From Mucilaginibacter tolerans (GTDB taxonomy: Bacteria; Bacteroidota; Bacteroidia; Sphingobacteriales; Sphingobacteriaceae), in assembly GCF_030519375.1 (NCBI RefSeq), contig NZ_JAUMKB010000021.1, forward strand, positions 1 through 64,000: 64,000 bases of DNA. Reading direction: 5' to 3'. Position 1 is the stretch's first letter. Each line of letters starts with the position of its first letter. The notes beneath the pieces are model-generated. The model saw only the letters and a list, made by a program, of their open reading frames with translations. It was not told the DNA's origin and made no database searches. Below, one piece after another: positions 8,104 to 16,281 of the stretch. A program made the position numbers and the translations under genes.

Positions 8104-9345
8104 TTGAGATATTTACCTCATTTTAGGCGATTATTACGTGCCACAGTCATTTTGTGTGTAGTGGCTATTATAGCGTCATGTACTAAAACTGACGTTAAAA
8201 TAATTCCGGGTAAATACGACCCCACTCCTTACAATAATACAGGAACTACCGGTGCAACGGGCATTACAGGAAGTACGGGTACAACTGACTCGACTACAGT
8301 AATACCGGCTCTTTTTTCATCGCCTTCTGATGTAGCGGTTGATGCAGCCGGCAATCTTTATGTGGCCGATTACTGGTATAACAGGATACAAAAAATATCT
8401 GTAAACGGCACAGTGTCAACCCTGGCCGGAACGGGGAATGTTGGCGCTATAAATGGGTTGGGCAAACTGGCATCATTCAATAGACCATCCGGATTAGCGG
8501 TGGATGGCGCAGGCAATGTGTATGTTGCTGATGCGGGGAATAACCTGATCCGTAAAATTACACCCGACGGCACTGTAAGTACGCTTGCAGGTACGGTGGT
8601 GGCAGCCGATACAAGTAACACTGTGACGGAGCAACCGCTTTTTTCGGGACCGAGTGGAGTAGCAGTAGACGCGTCGGGTAATGTGTACGTGGCTGATGCA
8701 GGCAATAACAGGATTTGCGTGATTAGTCAGTCAGGCAATACAAGAACGCTTGCAGGCAACGGCAACCCAGGCTCAAATAACGGCGCCGGGACTTCTGCTA
8801 CTTTTAATAATCCCACAGGTGTAGCAGTAGATGGCTCCGGGAATGTGTATGTGGCAGATATGCTAAATAACATGATACGAAAAGTAGCTCCTGATGGCAC
8901 TACTACTACGCTTGCCGGCAACGGTGATATTGGCTCAAAAGATGGATTAGATACCGCTGCAAGGTTTTACTTTCCCAATAGCCTTACAGTAGATGCCTCT
9001 GGAGGTGTATATGTAACCGATGATATAAATAACCGGATCCGTGCGGTGACGCCGACAGGGGCGGTTACAACTATCGCGGGTAGTGGGCAGGCAGGAGCAC
9101 AGAATGGGTTAGGCATACAGGCATCTTTTAACGATCCTGCAGGAATAGCTATCGATGCATCAGGCAACTTGTATGTAGCTGACGCTAATAATAACCTGAT
9201 CCGAAAAATTACACCTGCTGATATGGTGAGTACAGTAGCAGGAATATTACCAAAGTCTGCACTGGGACATACCGTGCAAAAAATCTATTACCATACTGGA
9301 AGGGTTTTAAATAACCGTTCTGCCTTGAAAAATAGACTTCATTAA
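8104..9345 (+). CDS. NHL-repeat lipoprotein with collagen-like linker
   Basis: A 413-aa predicted lipoprotein. The signal peptide ends in the lipobox IIASC (Cys26). A linker at residues ~47-61 consists of Gly-X-Thr triplets (GTTGATGITGSTGTT). Six tandem NHL beta-propeller blades of about 55 aa follow, each with VAVDxxGNxYVADxxNNxIRKI and STLAG motifs. NHL propellers usually bind proteins, nucleic acids or carbohydrates; no catalytic signature is visible. The start is TTG, because an in-frame stop lies 9 nt upstream and no ATG precedes the signal peptide. A paralogue is at 52207-53358. Confidence 0.85.
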   Translation: MRYLPHFRRLLRATVILCVVAIIASCTKTDVKIIPGKYDPTPYNNTGTTGATGITGSTGTTDSTTVIPALFSSPSDVAVDAAGNLYVADYWYNRIQKISVNGTVSTLAGTGNVGAINGLGKLASFNRPSGLAVDGAGNVYVADAGNNLIRKITPDGTVSTLAGTVVAADTSNTVTEQPLFSGPSGVAVDASGNVYVADAGNNRICVISQSGNTRTLAGNGNPGSNNGAGTSATFNNPTGVAVDGSGNVYVADMLNNMIRKVAPDGTTTTLAGNGDIGSKDGLDTAARFYFPNSLTVDASGGVYVTDDINNRIRAVTPTGAVTTIAGSGQAGAQNGLGIQASFNDPAGIAIDASGNLYVADANNNLIRKITPADMVSTVAGILPKSALGHTVQKIYYHTGRVLNNRSALKNRLH

Positions 9346-9389
9346 ATTTCAAACCCAAAAACGTATTTAAACGGATGGCATAAGGTTGT

Positions 9390-9397
9390 TATATTTG
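9390..9397 (+). promoter_or_regulatory. -7 box 5 nt before the Ldh-family start codon
   Basis: TATATTTG matches TAnnTTTG exactly and ends 5 nt before the ATG at 9403. Transcription would begin at or beside the start codon, suggesting a leaderless mRNA. Confidence 0.5.
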
Positions 9398-9402
9398 CCC
9401 GT

Positions 9403-10482
9403 ATGCTCATCTCTGAATCTACCCTCCGTAGTTTTACCGAAAATATTTTTGCAGCAATGGGCTGTAGTGCTGAACATGCGCGCCTTTCGGCCGATGTATT
9501 GATCAAATCAGATCTGCGTGGCATCGATTCGCACGGTGTAGCAAGATTGCAGGGCTATGTACGCTTGTGGGAGAAAAAACGGATCAATACTGATCCGGAT
9601 CTCAGAATTGTACACGAAACAGCAACAACCGCTACAGTCGATGGTGATGCAGGGTTGGGATTAGTCGTAGCTCCTTTTGCAATGAAGGTAGCAATTGAGA
9701 AGGCAGAGAAATATGGCTCGGGATGGGTATCGGTGAGAAACTCAAATCATTTCGGGATCGCCGGCTATCATGCTATGAAGGCAGTAGAAAAAGATATGAT
9801 TGGCTTTGCGATGACCAATGCCAGTCCGCTGGTATCACCAACCTTTTCAAGCGAGCGTTTATTGGGTACTAATCCCGTGTGTTACGCTTTCCCAGCTGGT
9901 AAATACCCACCGGTGATCGTAGATATGGCTACGTCAGCTGCGGCCAATGGTAAATTGGAGATCGCTCAGCGGGCAGGTATGCAGGTCCCCGAGGGCTGGA
10001 TACAAAATAAAGAGGGAGAACCAACTACTGATCCGCACGCTTTAAAATCAGGCGGGGCTTTATTGCCATTGGGCAGCGACCGTGATCACGGCAGTCATAA
10101 AGGGTTTGGGTTGAGTGCTACGGTCGATATACTTTCGGCAGTGTTATCAGGCGCTAATTATGGCCCATGGGTGCCGCCATTTGTAGCTTTTCTTGATCCG
10201 CCGAATGATCCGGTTGGTACAGGTATCGGTCATTTTGTTGGCGCTATGCGGATTGATGGCTTCCGTCCGGTTGCAGAGTTTAAGCAGCATATGGATAATT
10301 GGATACATCGCTTTAAATCGTCCGCTACTATAGATCCTAATCAGAAAGTGATCATTCCCGGTGAACCAGAATTGGAAGCTGAAGCAGCAAGAAAACTGAG
10401 CGGCATACCTTTGGTTGAAGCCGTTGTAAAAGACTTGAATGAAATAGCTGGGAGGTTTGGGGTAGAACTGTTAAGGAGTTGA
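9403..10482 (+). CDS. Ldh family oxidoreductase (malate/L-lactate/ureidoglycolate dehydrogenase type)
   Basis: NAD(P)-dependent 2-hydroxyacid dehydrogenase of the type-2 malate/L-lactate family, unrelated in fold to classical LDH. The 359-aa length is typical. Signatures are SDLRGIDSHGVARLQGY near residue 40, the NSNHFGIAGYHAM segment, MTNASPLVSPT, GTNPVCYAFPA and HKGFGLSATVDILS. The exact substrate cannot be told from sequence. It is monocistronic and converges on lepB. The start is fixed by family alignment even though a -7 box sits only 5 nt upstream. Confidence 0.9.
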   Translation: MLISESTLRSFTENIFAAMGCSAEHARLSADVLIKSDLRGIDSHGVARLQGYVRLWEKKRINTDPDLRIVHETATTATVDGDAGLGLVVAPFAMKVAIEKAEKYGSGWVSVRNSNHFGIAGYHAMKAVEKDMIGFAMTNASPLVSPTFSSERLLGTNPVCYAFPAGKYPPVIVDMATSAAANGKLEIAQRAGMQVPEGWIQNKEGEPTTDPHALKSGGALLPLGSDRDHGSHKGFGLSATVDILSAVLSGANYGPWVPPFVAFLDPPNDPVGTGIGHFVGAMRIDGFRPVAEFKQHMDNWIHRFKSSATIDPNQKVIIPGEPELEAEAARKLSGIPLVEAVVKDLNEIAGRFGVELLRS

Positions 10483-10568
10483 TTTTATTTTTATCAAGCT
10501 TCGCTGTCGCTCAGGACGGAAAATCTTAATAAATCAATACACGATCTAACCTTCAAATCCGCATTCTA

Positions 10569-12011
10569 TCAATGTATTCCCTTAAATAACCTGCTCCAGC
10601 GGATAGAGTTTAAGAAACTTCCGGCTGAATCAGTACTCATCCAGATAAACAAAGCCTTACCTACAATATGATCTTCAGGTACGAATCCCCAGAAACGTGA
10701 ATCCTCTGAATTATGACGGTTATCGCCCATCATCCAGTAGTAGTTTTGCTTAAATGTGTAGCTGGTAGCTTTTTTGCCATTAATCACGATGTCGTTGTCT
10801 TTTAGTTCCAGCTTGTTGTTTTCATAAACCTCTATAACACGTCTATAAACAAGAAAATTTGATTTGTCCAATTTTATAGTCATGCCTGTTTTGGGAATAA
10901 TAATAGGCCCATAATTATCAACACTCCAAGGCAACGTAGGGTCCGAAGGGAAAATGTTCCTGTCAAAGGTGCCTTTTGGCTGGATTGACTCGGTGACTGA
11001 TTTAACGTTCGAGTAACCTTTTAAAGTGGCTGCTGATTGACGAGTCATCAGCATTTCATAATCCGATGGGCTCGATTGATTGACCAGGGTAATATGCAGA
11101 TCGGTTAACAACTGTGGATTAAGTGCGTTTCCATCAGTATGCACAAGGTATGAAGGCTGGCCTTGTGGCGGATTAGGCATAGCTTTGCCGTTGATATAAA
11201 CCTGGGCATTTACGATAGAAAGCGTATCGCCCGGAGCTCCCTGGCAGCGCTTAATATAATTATCTTGCTTATCTACAGGTCTGTTCCACGGCGAATCGGA
11301 CTGCATTGGATAATTGAATACCACAACATCGCCTTTCTTTACATCGTTAAATCCAGGCAAACGATAGTAAGGTAGTTTTATAATGTCTGAATAAGACTTA
11401 GTATTGATAAGCGGCATCGTATTTTGGGCAAAAGGGAAAGACAGCGGTGTCATCGGCAGACGAGGACCGTAATTCATTTTGCTCACAAATAAATAATCGC
11501 CAACCAGCAACGAGCTCTCCATCGAGCCGGTAGGGATCACGTAAGCTTCAATGAAGAAGGTGCGGATTATTGTTGCGGCCAACACTGCAAAAACAATAGC
11601 TTCCGTCCACTCGCGGGCCGATGATTTTTTTAATTGTTTACTGTGCTTTTCTCTAAATTCCTGAGTTTGTGAAGGACCAAGATATTTGGTTTCCTTATCA
11701 TTTCCCCATTTGATCAGGTAAATAAAGGGCAATATTATTCCCGCGGCCCAGTCGCGTAAGGAGAATTTGCCAAATGATTTAAGCAAATCAATAGTGAGAC
11801 CTATGATTGCAAGAATATTGATAGCAGGAATCAGCATCAGAACGATCCACCACTTTGGCTTGCCAGTAAGCTTAATGATCACATAAGCGTTGTAAACAGG
11901 GATATAACCCTGCCAGCCCGGTTGTCCGGCTTTTTCAAATAATTTCGCAAAGCCAACAAATGGCAACACGATATATAATACAAGGAAGATAATAAGTTCT
12001 ATGATACTCAC
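10569..12011 (-). CDS. lepB: Signal peptidase I with N-terminal DUF5684-like membrane domain
   Basis: Cleaves signal peptides of Sec- and Tat-exported proteins at the outer face of the inner membrane. At 480 aa it is longer than typical enzymes. Residues 1-105 form a hydrophobic module (GQPGWQGYIPVYNAYVIIKL) resembling DUF5684, followed by a second anchor at ~136-156 and the S26 protease domain. The Ser-Lys dyad is Ser163 (PTGSMESSLL) and Lys254 (NYIKRCQGAPGD); the C-terminal box is YWMMGDNRHNSEDSRFWGFV. An extra segment of ~100 residues lies between the conserved boxes. It is the last gene of the parA-parB-DUF5683-dapB-lepB group, 27 nt after dapB. Confidence 0.94.
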   Translation of the reverse strand: MSIIELIIFLVLYIVLPFVGFAKLFEKAGQPGWQGYIPVYNAYVIIKLTGKPKWWIVLMLIPAINILAIIGLTIDLLKSFGKFSLRDWAAGIILPFIYLIKWGNDKETKYLGPSQTQEFREKHSKQLKKSSAREWTEAIVFAVLAATIIRTFFIEAYVIPTGSMESSLLVGDYLFVSKMNYGPRLPMTPLSFPFAQNTMPLINTKSYSDIIKLPYYRLPGFNDVKKGDVVVFNYPMQSDSPWNRPVDKQDNYIKRCQGAPGDTLSIVNAQVYINGKAMPNPPQGQPSYLVHTDGNALNPQLLTDLHITLVNQSSPSDYEMLMTRQSAATLKGYSNVKSVTESIQPKGTFDRNIFPSDPTLPWSVDNYGPIIIPKTGMTIKLDKSNFLVYRRVIEVYENNKLELKDNDIVINGKKATSYTFKQNYYWMMGDNRHNSEDSRFWGFVPEDHIVGKALFIWMSTDSAGSFLNSIRWSRLFKGIH

Positions 12012-12038
12012 GCTGGTATTTTTTAGTGAAGTTTTATC

Positions 12039-12791
12039 TTAAATATCAAAATTGAACATCTCTTCAACAGAGAAAAAGCCTTTTTTATTATGAACCCATT
12101 CCGCAGCAAGCACTGCGCCCAGTGCAAAACCATTCCGGTTGTGCGCTGTATGTTTAAATTCAATGGTATCTACTTCCGAATCATAGATAACAGTATGAGT
12201 GCCTGGCACGCTATCGATACGGAATGACTCAATTAGTACCTGGTTGTTTCTCAAGCTGCTGTCATCAGCGTCATTGCCTTCAGCGGTTAAAACATTTACC
12301 CATTCTTTTTTGCGGTCGACGTTTTCGATGATTCCTTCGGCTATGGTAATGGCTGTGCCACTCGGCGAGTCCAGCTTTTGGGTGTGATGAATTTCTTCCA
12401 CTTGTACATCATAGTAAGGGTAATTATTCATCAGCTTGGCCAGCTTTCTGTTTATGTGGAAGAAGATATTTACTCCAACACTAAAGTTTGATGCATACAA
12501 CAATGTGTTCCCTGTCTCAATGCAATTTTGTTTTACCTGAGGCAAATGCTCATACCAGCCTGTTGTACCCACAACAACAGGAACTCCGGCATCAAAACAG
12601 TGTTGTATATTACTCAAAACAGAGGCCGGGGTGGTAAATTCTATTATAGCGTCCGCTTTTTTCAGGTTCTCAGCAGTTAATTCATGCTGATTATCGTGGT
12701 CAATTTTTAATACGATGTTATGTTTACGGTCAGTGGCGATCTTCTCGATAATCTTTCCCATTTTCCCGTATCCTAATAATGCAATGTTCAT
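12039..12791 (-). CDS. dapB: 4-hydroxy-tetrahydrodipicolinate reductase
   Basis: NAD(P)H-dependent reductase of the diaminopimelate/lysine pathway. The 250-aa protein has the Rossmann motif GYGKMGK at residues 7-13, the VGTTGWYE strand, the catalytic stretch EEIHHTQKLDSPSGTA (His135/His136 and Lys139) and the C-terminal FKHTAHNRNGFALGAV. The starting nucleotide-binding loop GYGKMG differs slightly from the E. coli GxxGxxG form, as is common in Bacteroidota. It lies between DUF5683 and lepB. Confidence 0.95.
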   Translation of the reverse strand: MNIALLGYGKMGKIIEKIATDRKHNIVLKIDHDNQHELTAENLKKADAIIEFTTPASVLSNIQHCFDAGVPVVVGTTGWYEHLPQVKQNCIETGNTLLYASNFSVGVNIFFHINRKLAKLMNNYPYYDVQVEEIHHTQKLDSPSGTAITIAEGIIENVDRKKEWVNVLTAEGNDADDSSLRNNQVLIESFRIDSVPGTHTVIYDSEVDTIEFKHTAHNRNGFALGAVLAAEWVHNKKGFFSVEEMFNFDI

Positions 12792-12874
12792 TACTTGTAA
12801 TTCTTCGTTAACAGCAGGCGTAAAGATATATTTTATTCTTTTTAAGTCTTGTTTATGGAAGGATATTTAGCGAC

Positions 12875-13537
12875 TTATTTAAGTGTAAAGGTAATTTTTA
12901 CAGCGGGAATAAATGTAGTATTGCTGTTTAAGGCATATACAGGTTGGCTTATTGTGCCTGGACTTACTTTTATAGATAGATTATTGTCCATAGTATAGCT
13001 CCGGATAAATTTGGCATCGATATATGCATCTACCATCTGTATACCCCATCCGCCAAGGAAACCCAATATGCCGAGGTCGCGGTCACGTCGAAAACTATTG
13101 GTGTAGGTGACCACATCATCATTCGACACCTTAACGAGTATTGGATTATTTTGGCTGGTTCCAACAATACCCTTTTCGCGAAGCAAGGCTTCGTTCAAAA
13201 AAATCTTGTACCAATGCTGATTATATACAACCACATCGGCTAACAAACCTAATCCGCCATAGATAAGCGGCAATTTCCACCACCGATGATTATACAATTG
13301 CCCCCAGCCAGGTATCATTAATGAACGCATCACCGCCTTATGCGGATCGTGCAAAGAATCGGGGTGGTAGGTCTTCTCTTTGGTTATCTTAGGATAATAA
13401 CGCTTTGAGGTTACCGAATCCTTTATCCGGTTCAGACTGTCTTTTTTGTTTTTCACGACAATGGTGTCTGGCTGTTGAGCTTTTGCAGCGACAGCCAATC
13501 CCAACAGAAGCCAAAAAATGAACAAATGTTTATGCAT
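12875..13537 (-). CDS. DUF5683 domain membrane protein
   Basis: A 220-aa protein with an N-terminal signal sequence (LLLGLAVAAKAQQ) and the DUF5683 core, which carries the signature HKAVMRSLMIPGWGQLYNHRWWKLP and a following hydrophobic segment. Function is unknown; the family is Bacteroidota-specific and commonly encoded between parB and dapB. The ATG at 13537, 2 nt after the parB stop, was preferred to a start three codons upstream that would overlap parB. Confidence 0.88.
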   Translation of the reverse strand: MHKHLFIFWLLLGLAVAAKAQQPDTIVVKNKKDSLNRIKDSVTSKRYYPKITKEKTYHPDSLHDPHKAVMRSLMIPGWGQLYNHRWWKLPLIYGGLGLLADVVVYNQHWYKIFLNEALLREKGIVGTSQNNPILVKVSNDDVVTYTNSFRRDRDLGILGFLGGWGIQMVDAYIDAKFIRSYTMDNNLSIKVSPGTISQPVYALNSNTTFIPAVKITFTLK

Positions 13538-13539
13538 GC

Positions 13540-14442
13540 TTACCAATCCAGCATTTCAAGGATGCGGTTAAGATCATCCTCAGATAAGAAAGGGATTTCA
13601 ATACTGCCCTTTCCCTGGCTGTTTAATTTTAGTTTAACATTTGTGCTGAATTTTGATGCAAGGTCGTCCTGTATCTTTTGCACCTGGAATGACAAGGGTT
13701 CAGGTTGTTTGCCTTCCTTTTTTAAAGGTACCTTTTGCATCTCGCGCACTATTTCTTCCACTTTGCGCACAGAAAGCTCATGCTGTATAATCTGCTGATG
13801 AATATACAATTGCTTTGCAGCGTCAGAAACAGATATCAATGCTTTTGCATGCCCCATACTGATCTGGTTATCTCGGATAGATGCCTGGATGGTTGGCGGC
13901 AATTTTAGCAAACGCAGGTAATTGGTTACTGTCGAACGGTTTTTGCTTACGCGCTCGCCAAGTTCCTCTTGTTTCAGGCTGCACTCATCTATCATCCGCT
14001 GAAAGCTCAGGGCAACTTCTATTGCATTCAGGTTTTCACGCTGAATGTTTTCGATCAATGCCATTTCCAGCATCTGCTGGTCGTTGGCTGTACGTACGTA
14101 AGCAGGTATCTGTGTTAATCCGGCTAATTTCGATGCGCGCAAACGACGTTCACCTGATATCAGTTGAAATTTATGGGAATTTACCTTTCTTACCGTAATT
14201 GGCTGAATTAAGCCCTGAAGTTTAATGGAGTCAGCCAGTTCTGCCAAAGCTTCCTGGTCAAAATCAGTACGCGGCTGAAAAGGGTTAACTTCTATTTCGG
14301 CAATTTTTATTTCGTTGACCGAGCCCATTGCGTTTACGTCAGCGCTCGTGCCAATTTCATTTTTATTCGGAAGTACGTTTACAGAATCATTCAAAAGGGC
14401 GCTTAATCCCTTACCCAAAGCATTTCTCTTCTCTGCACTCAT
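13540..14442 (-). CDS. parB: Chromosome partitioning protein ParB
   Basis: CTP-dependent clamp that loads at parS and organises the origin region. The 300-aa protein has the N-terminal NALGKGLSALL motif, the ParB/Srx CTP-binding fold with NPFQPRTDFD and GERRLRASKLAG, a central helix-turn-helix around ELGERVSKNRSTVTNYLRLL and a C-terminal dimerisation region after a charged linker. It starts 4 nt after the parA stop. No convincing parS palindrome was seen in the window. Confidence 0.96.
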   Translation of the reverse strand: MSAEKRNALGKGLSALLNDSVNVLPNKNEIGTSADVNAMGSVNEIKIAEIEVNPFQPRTDFDQEALAELADSIKLQGLIQPITVRKVNSHKFQLISGERRLRASKLAGLTQIPAYVRTANDQQMLEMALIENIQRENLNAIEVALSFQRMIDECSLKQEELGERVSKNRSTVTNYLRLLKLPPTIQASIRDNQISMGHAKALISVSDAAKQLYIHQQIIQHELSVRKVEEIVREMQKVPLKKEGKQPEPLSFQVQKIQDDLASKFSTNVKLKLNSQGKGSIEIPFLSEDDLNRILEMLDW

Positions 14443-14446
14443 TTAT

Positions 14447-15250
14447 TTATATAGTTTCTGTTGTGGCTATGGTTTCGCCTTTTAACATTCCGTTTTTTCG
14501 TACAATTTCGCGGGCCAGGTTCAGATAATTAATGGCCCCCTTGCTATTGGCGTCGTGCATAATCACCGACATTCCAAAGCTGGGTGCTTCGCTTAAACGT
14601 GTGTTACGTTGAATAATTGTTTCAAAAACCATGTCTTCGAAATGATTTTTCACTTCTTCAACCACCTGGTTTGAGAGGCGGAGCCTTACATCATACATGG
14701 TTAGCAATATGCCTTCAATTTCCAGCGCTGTATTTAAGCGGGTTTGCACAATTTTTATTGTGTTCAGGAGTTTGCCTAAACCTTCCAACGCAAAGTATTC
14801 GCACTGAACAGGGATGATCACCGAATCGGCAGCTGTTAAAGCGTTGATAGTGATCAGGCCCAATGATGGTGAACAATCAATGATGATGAAGTCATACTCA
14901 TCGCGTATGCTGTTGAGTACGGCTTTCATTTTATACTCCCGATCAACCAGGTTGATCATTTCTATCTCTGCGCCAACCAGGTCGATGTGAGCTGGCAATA
15001 GGTCGAGATTAGGGGTTTCGGTTTTCTGGATAGCCTCATGCGGATCAATATCATTGATAATGCACTCATAGACGCTATTTTTAATTGTACGCGGGTCAAA
15101 GCCTATACCTGATGTTGAATTAGCCTGCGGATCGGCATCAACCAGTAGTGTTTTGTATTCCAGAACTGCCAAACTTGCAGCCAGGTTTATGGAGGATGTA
15201 GTTTTTCCTACGCCGCCTTTTTGGTTGGCTAAAGCAATAATTTTACTCAT
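14447..15250 (-). CDS. parA: Chromosome partitioning ATPase ParA/Soj
   Basis: Deviant-Walker ATPase acting with ParB in chromosome segregation. The 267-aa protein starts MSKIIALANQKGGVGKTTSS, placing the Walker A box at residues 11-18. It also has LLVDADPQAN, the Walker B-like DFIIIDCSPSLG and the RLSNQVVEEVKNHF region of Soj proteins. It is the first gene of the five-gene minus-strand group. A perfect -7 box at 15324-15331 lies about 75 nt upstream. Confidence 0.96.
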   Translation of the reverse strand: MSKIIALANQKGGVGKTTSSINLAASLAVLEYKTLLVDADPQANSTSGIGFDPRTIKNSVYECIINDIDPHEAIQKTETPNLDLLPAHIDLVGAEIEMINLVDREYKMKAVLNSIRDEYDFIIIDCSPSLGLITINALTAADSVIIPVQCEYFALEGLGKLLNTIKIVQTRLNTALEIEGILLTMYDVRLRLSNQVVEEVKNHFEDMVFETIIQRNTRLSEAPSFGMSVIMHDANSKGAINYLNLAREIVRKNGMLKGETIATTETI

Positions 15251-15323
15251 TCGTATGTTCCAATTTTTTTTACAGGTGTAGGTTTATACCAACGCAAAGT
15301 GAAAGCAGAAATTTCTACCTTCG

Positions 15324-15331
15324 CAAAGGTA
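15324..15331 (-). promoter_or_regulatory. -7 box of the parA operon
   Basis: On the minus strand this reads TACCTTTG, a perfect TAnnTTTG match. The expected leader to the parA start is about 65 nt. Confidence 0.5.
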
Positions 15332-15402
15332 ATTTACCGGGCTAAAGATACATATTTTAACTATACAGAAATCCACAGCTTATGGCAAATTACAAACAAA
15401 AG

Positions 15403-15534
15403 CAATTAGCGAATTAGTGAATGAGTGAGTTAGCGAATGGTTAGAACCCGATTTTCATCATTTAAGAATTTCCACGATTTCAGTCAAAAAACTCTTTTAA
15501 CTTACTCATTCGCTAACTCATTCATTCACTAATT
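15403..15534. repeat. Paired-arm word repeat upstream of the FMN reductase gene
   Basis: The arms 15412-15439 and 15507-15534 are inverted copies that match at 27 of 28 positions, separated by 67 nt. Each arm is built of 8-bp words of the GAATTAGT/GAATGAGT/GAGTTAGC kind. The right arm ends 5 nt before the start codon at 15540. This is the clearest example of the class. Confidence 0.88.
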
Positions 15535-15539
15535 AAAAA

Positions 15540-16061
15540 ATGATCACCATTATATCATCCACTAATCGTTCAGGAAGTTCAACGCTTAAAGTCGCTCAAT
15601 ATTACCAACGGAGGTTAAACGAAAAAGGAACCGATACCCAATTGCTATCGTTGTCTGAATTGCCACCTAACCTGATCGAAACTGACCTCTATGGAAAGCG
15701 CAGCAAAGAATTTGAGCCTATCCAGGAGATCGTTACCAAAACGGATAAATTCCTATTTGTTATTCCCGAGTACAATGGCAGTTTTCCGGGAGTGCTTAAA
15801 GTATTTATAGATGCCTGTTCTTTTCCGGAGAGCTTCTATGAAAAGAAAGCAGCATTGGTGGGCGTGTCATCCGGTAGGTATGGCAACATTCGCGGTATAG
15901 ACCATTTTACAGGCATATGCAATTATATTCACCTGCATGTAATGCCGTTGAAGATCCATATCCCATCGGTTCATAAAGAATTGGATACCCATGGCGATTT
16001 TTTTAAAGAAGATACCCTGAAGTTTACTAATGAGCAGATTGATAAGTTTATTAGGTTTTAG
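15540..16061 (+). CDS. NADPH-dependent FMN reductase family protein
   Basis: A 173-aa flavodoxin-like NAD(P)H:quinone/FMN oxidoreductase. It has the N-terminal phosphate-binding loop SSTNRSGSSTLKVA, FVIPEYNGSFPGVLKVFIDA, the family hallmark that binds flavin and forms the dimer face, and VGVSSGRYGNIRG. Likely roles are reduction of flavins, quinones or chromate, and the physiological substrate is open. It is monocistronic, with its start 5 nt behind a repeat arm. Confidence 0.88.
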   Translation: MITIISSTNRSGSSTLKVAQYYQRRLNEKGTDTQLLSLSELPPNLIETDLYGKRSKEFEPIQEIVTKTDKFLFVIPEYNGSFPGVLKVFIDACSFPESFYEKKAALVGVSSGRYGNIRGIDHFTGICNYIHLHVMPLKIHIPSVHKELDTHGDFFKEDTLKFTNEQIDKFIRF

Positions 16062-16279
16062 TTGTAAAAGCTGGAGTGGTTGTAAAGGTTGTGGTCGTTA
16101 ACTTAGTTAGCCATTCGATTTAATCTCTTTTACTAGTGTCGAGTTAAATGGCCTATTACATGCAGTAAAGTGGCTCGGATTTGAACTGCGTATCGCTACT
16201 CTTTATCACTATGATTTGGCAAAAAAAACTTTTCCAACCATTACAACCATTACAACTATTACAACCACTTCAACCAATT
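16061..16279. repeat. Paired-arm word repeat between FMN reductase and VIT transporter genes
   Basis: The left arm 16061-16095 has GTTGTAAAA/GGTTGTAAA words. The right arm 16235-16279 is five 9-bp units of the CAACCATTA type in exact register. The arms are imperfect inverted complements around 139 nt of unrelated sequence, and the two flanking genes converge. Confidence 0.85.
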
Positions 16280-16281
16280 GA

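Noticed and set aside
14447..15360. parS site near parAB
   Set aside because: No convincing GTT/AAC-type 14-16 bp parS palindrome was found. CCACGTGG in hutH (near 61752) is only a partial match inside a coding region.
15540..16061. Possible phase-variable repeats controlling the FMN reductase
   Set aside because: The words are degenerate and outside the coding frame; no exact tract likely to slip was found.
16235..16279. Regular short repeats resembling a CRISPR array
   Set aside because: The units are 9 bp and contiguous, with no unique spacers and no cas genes.
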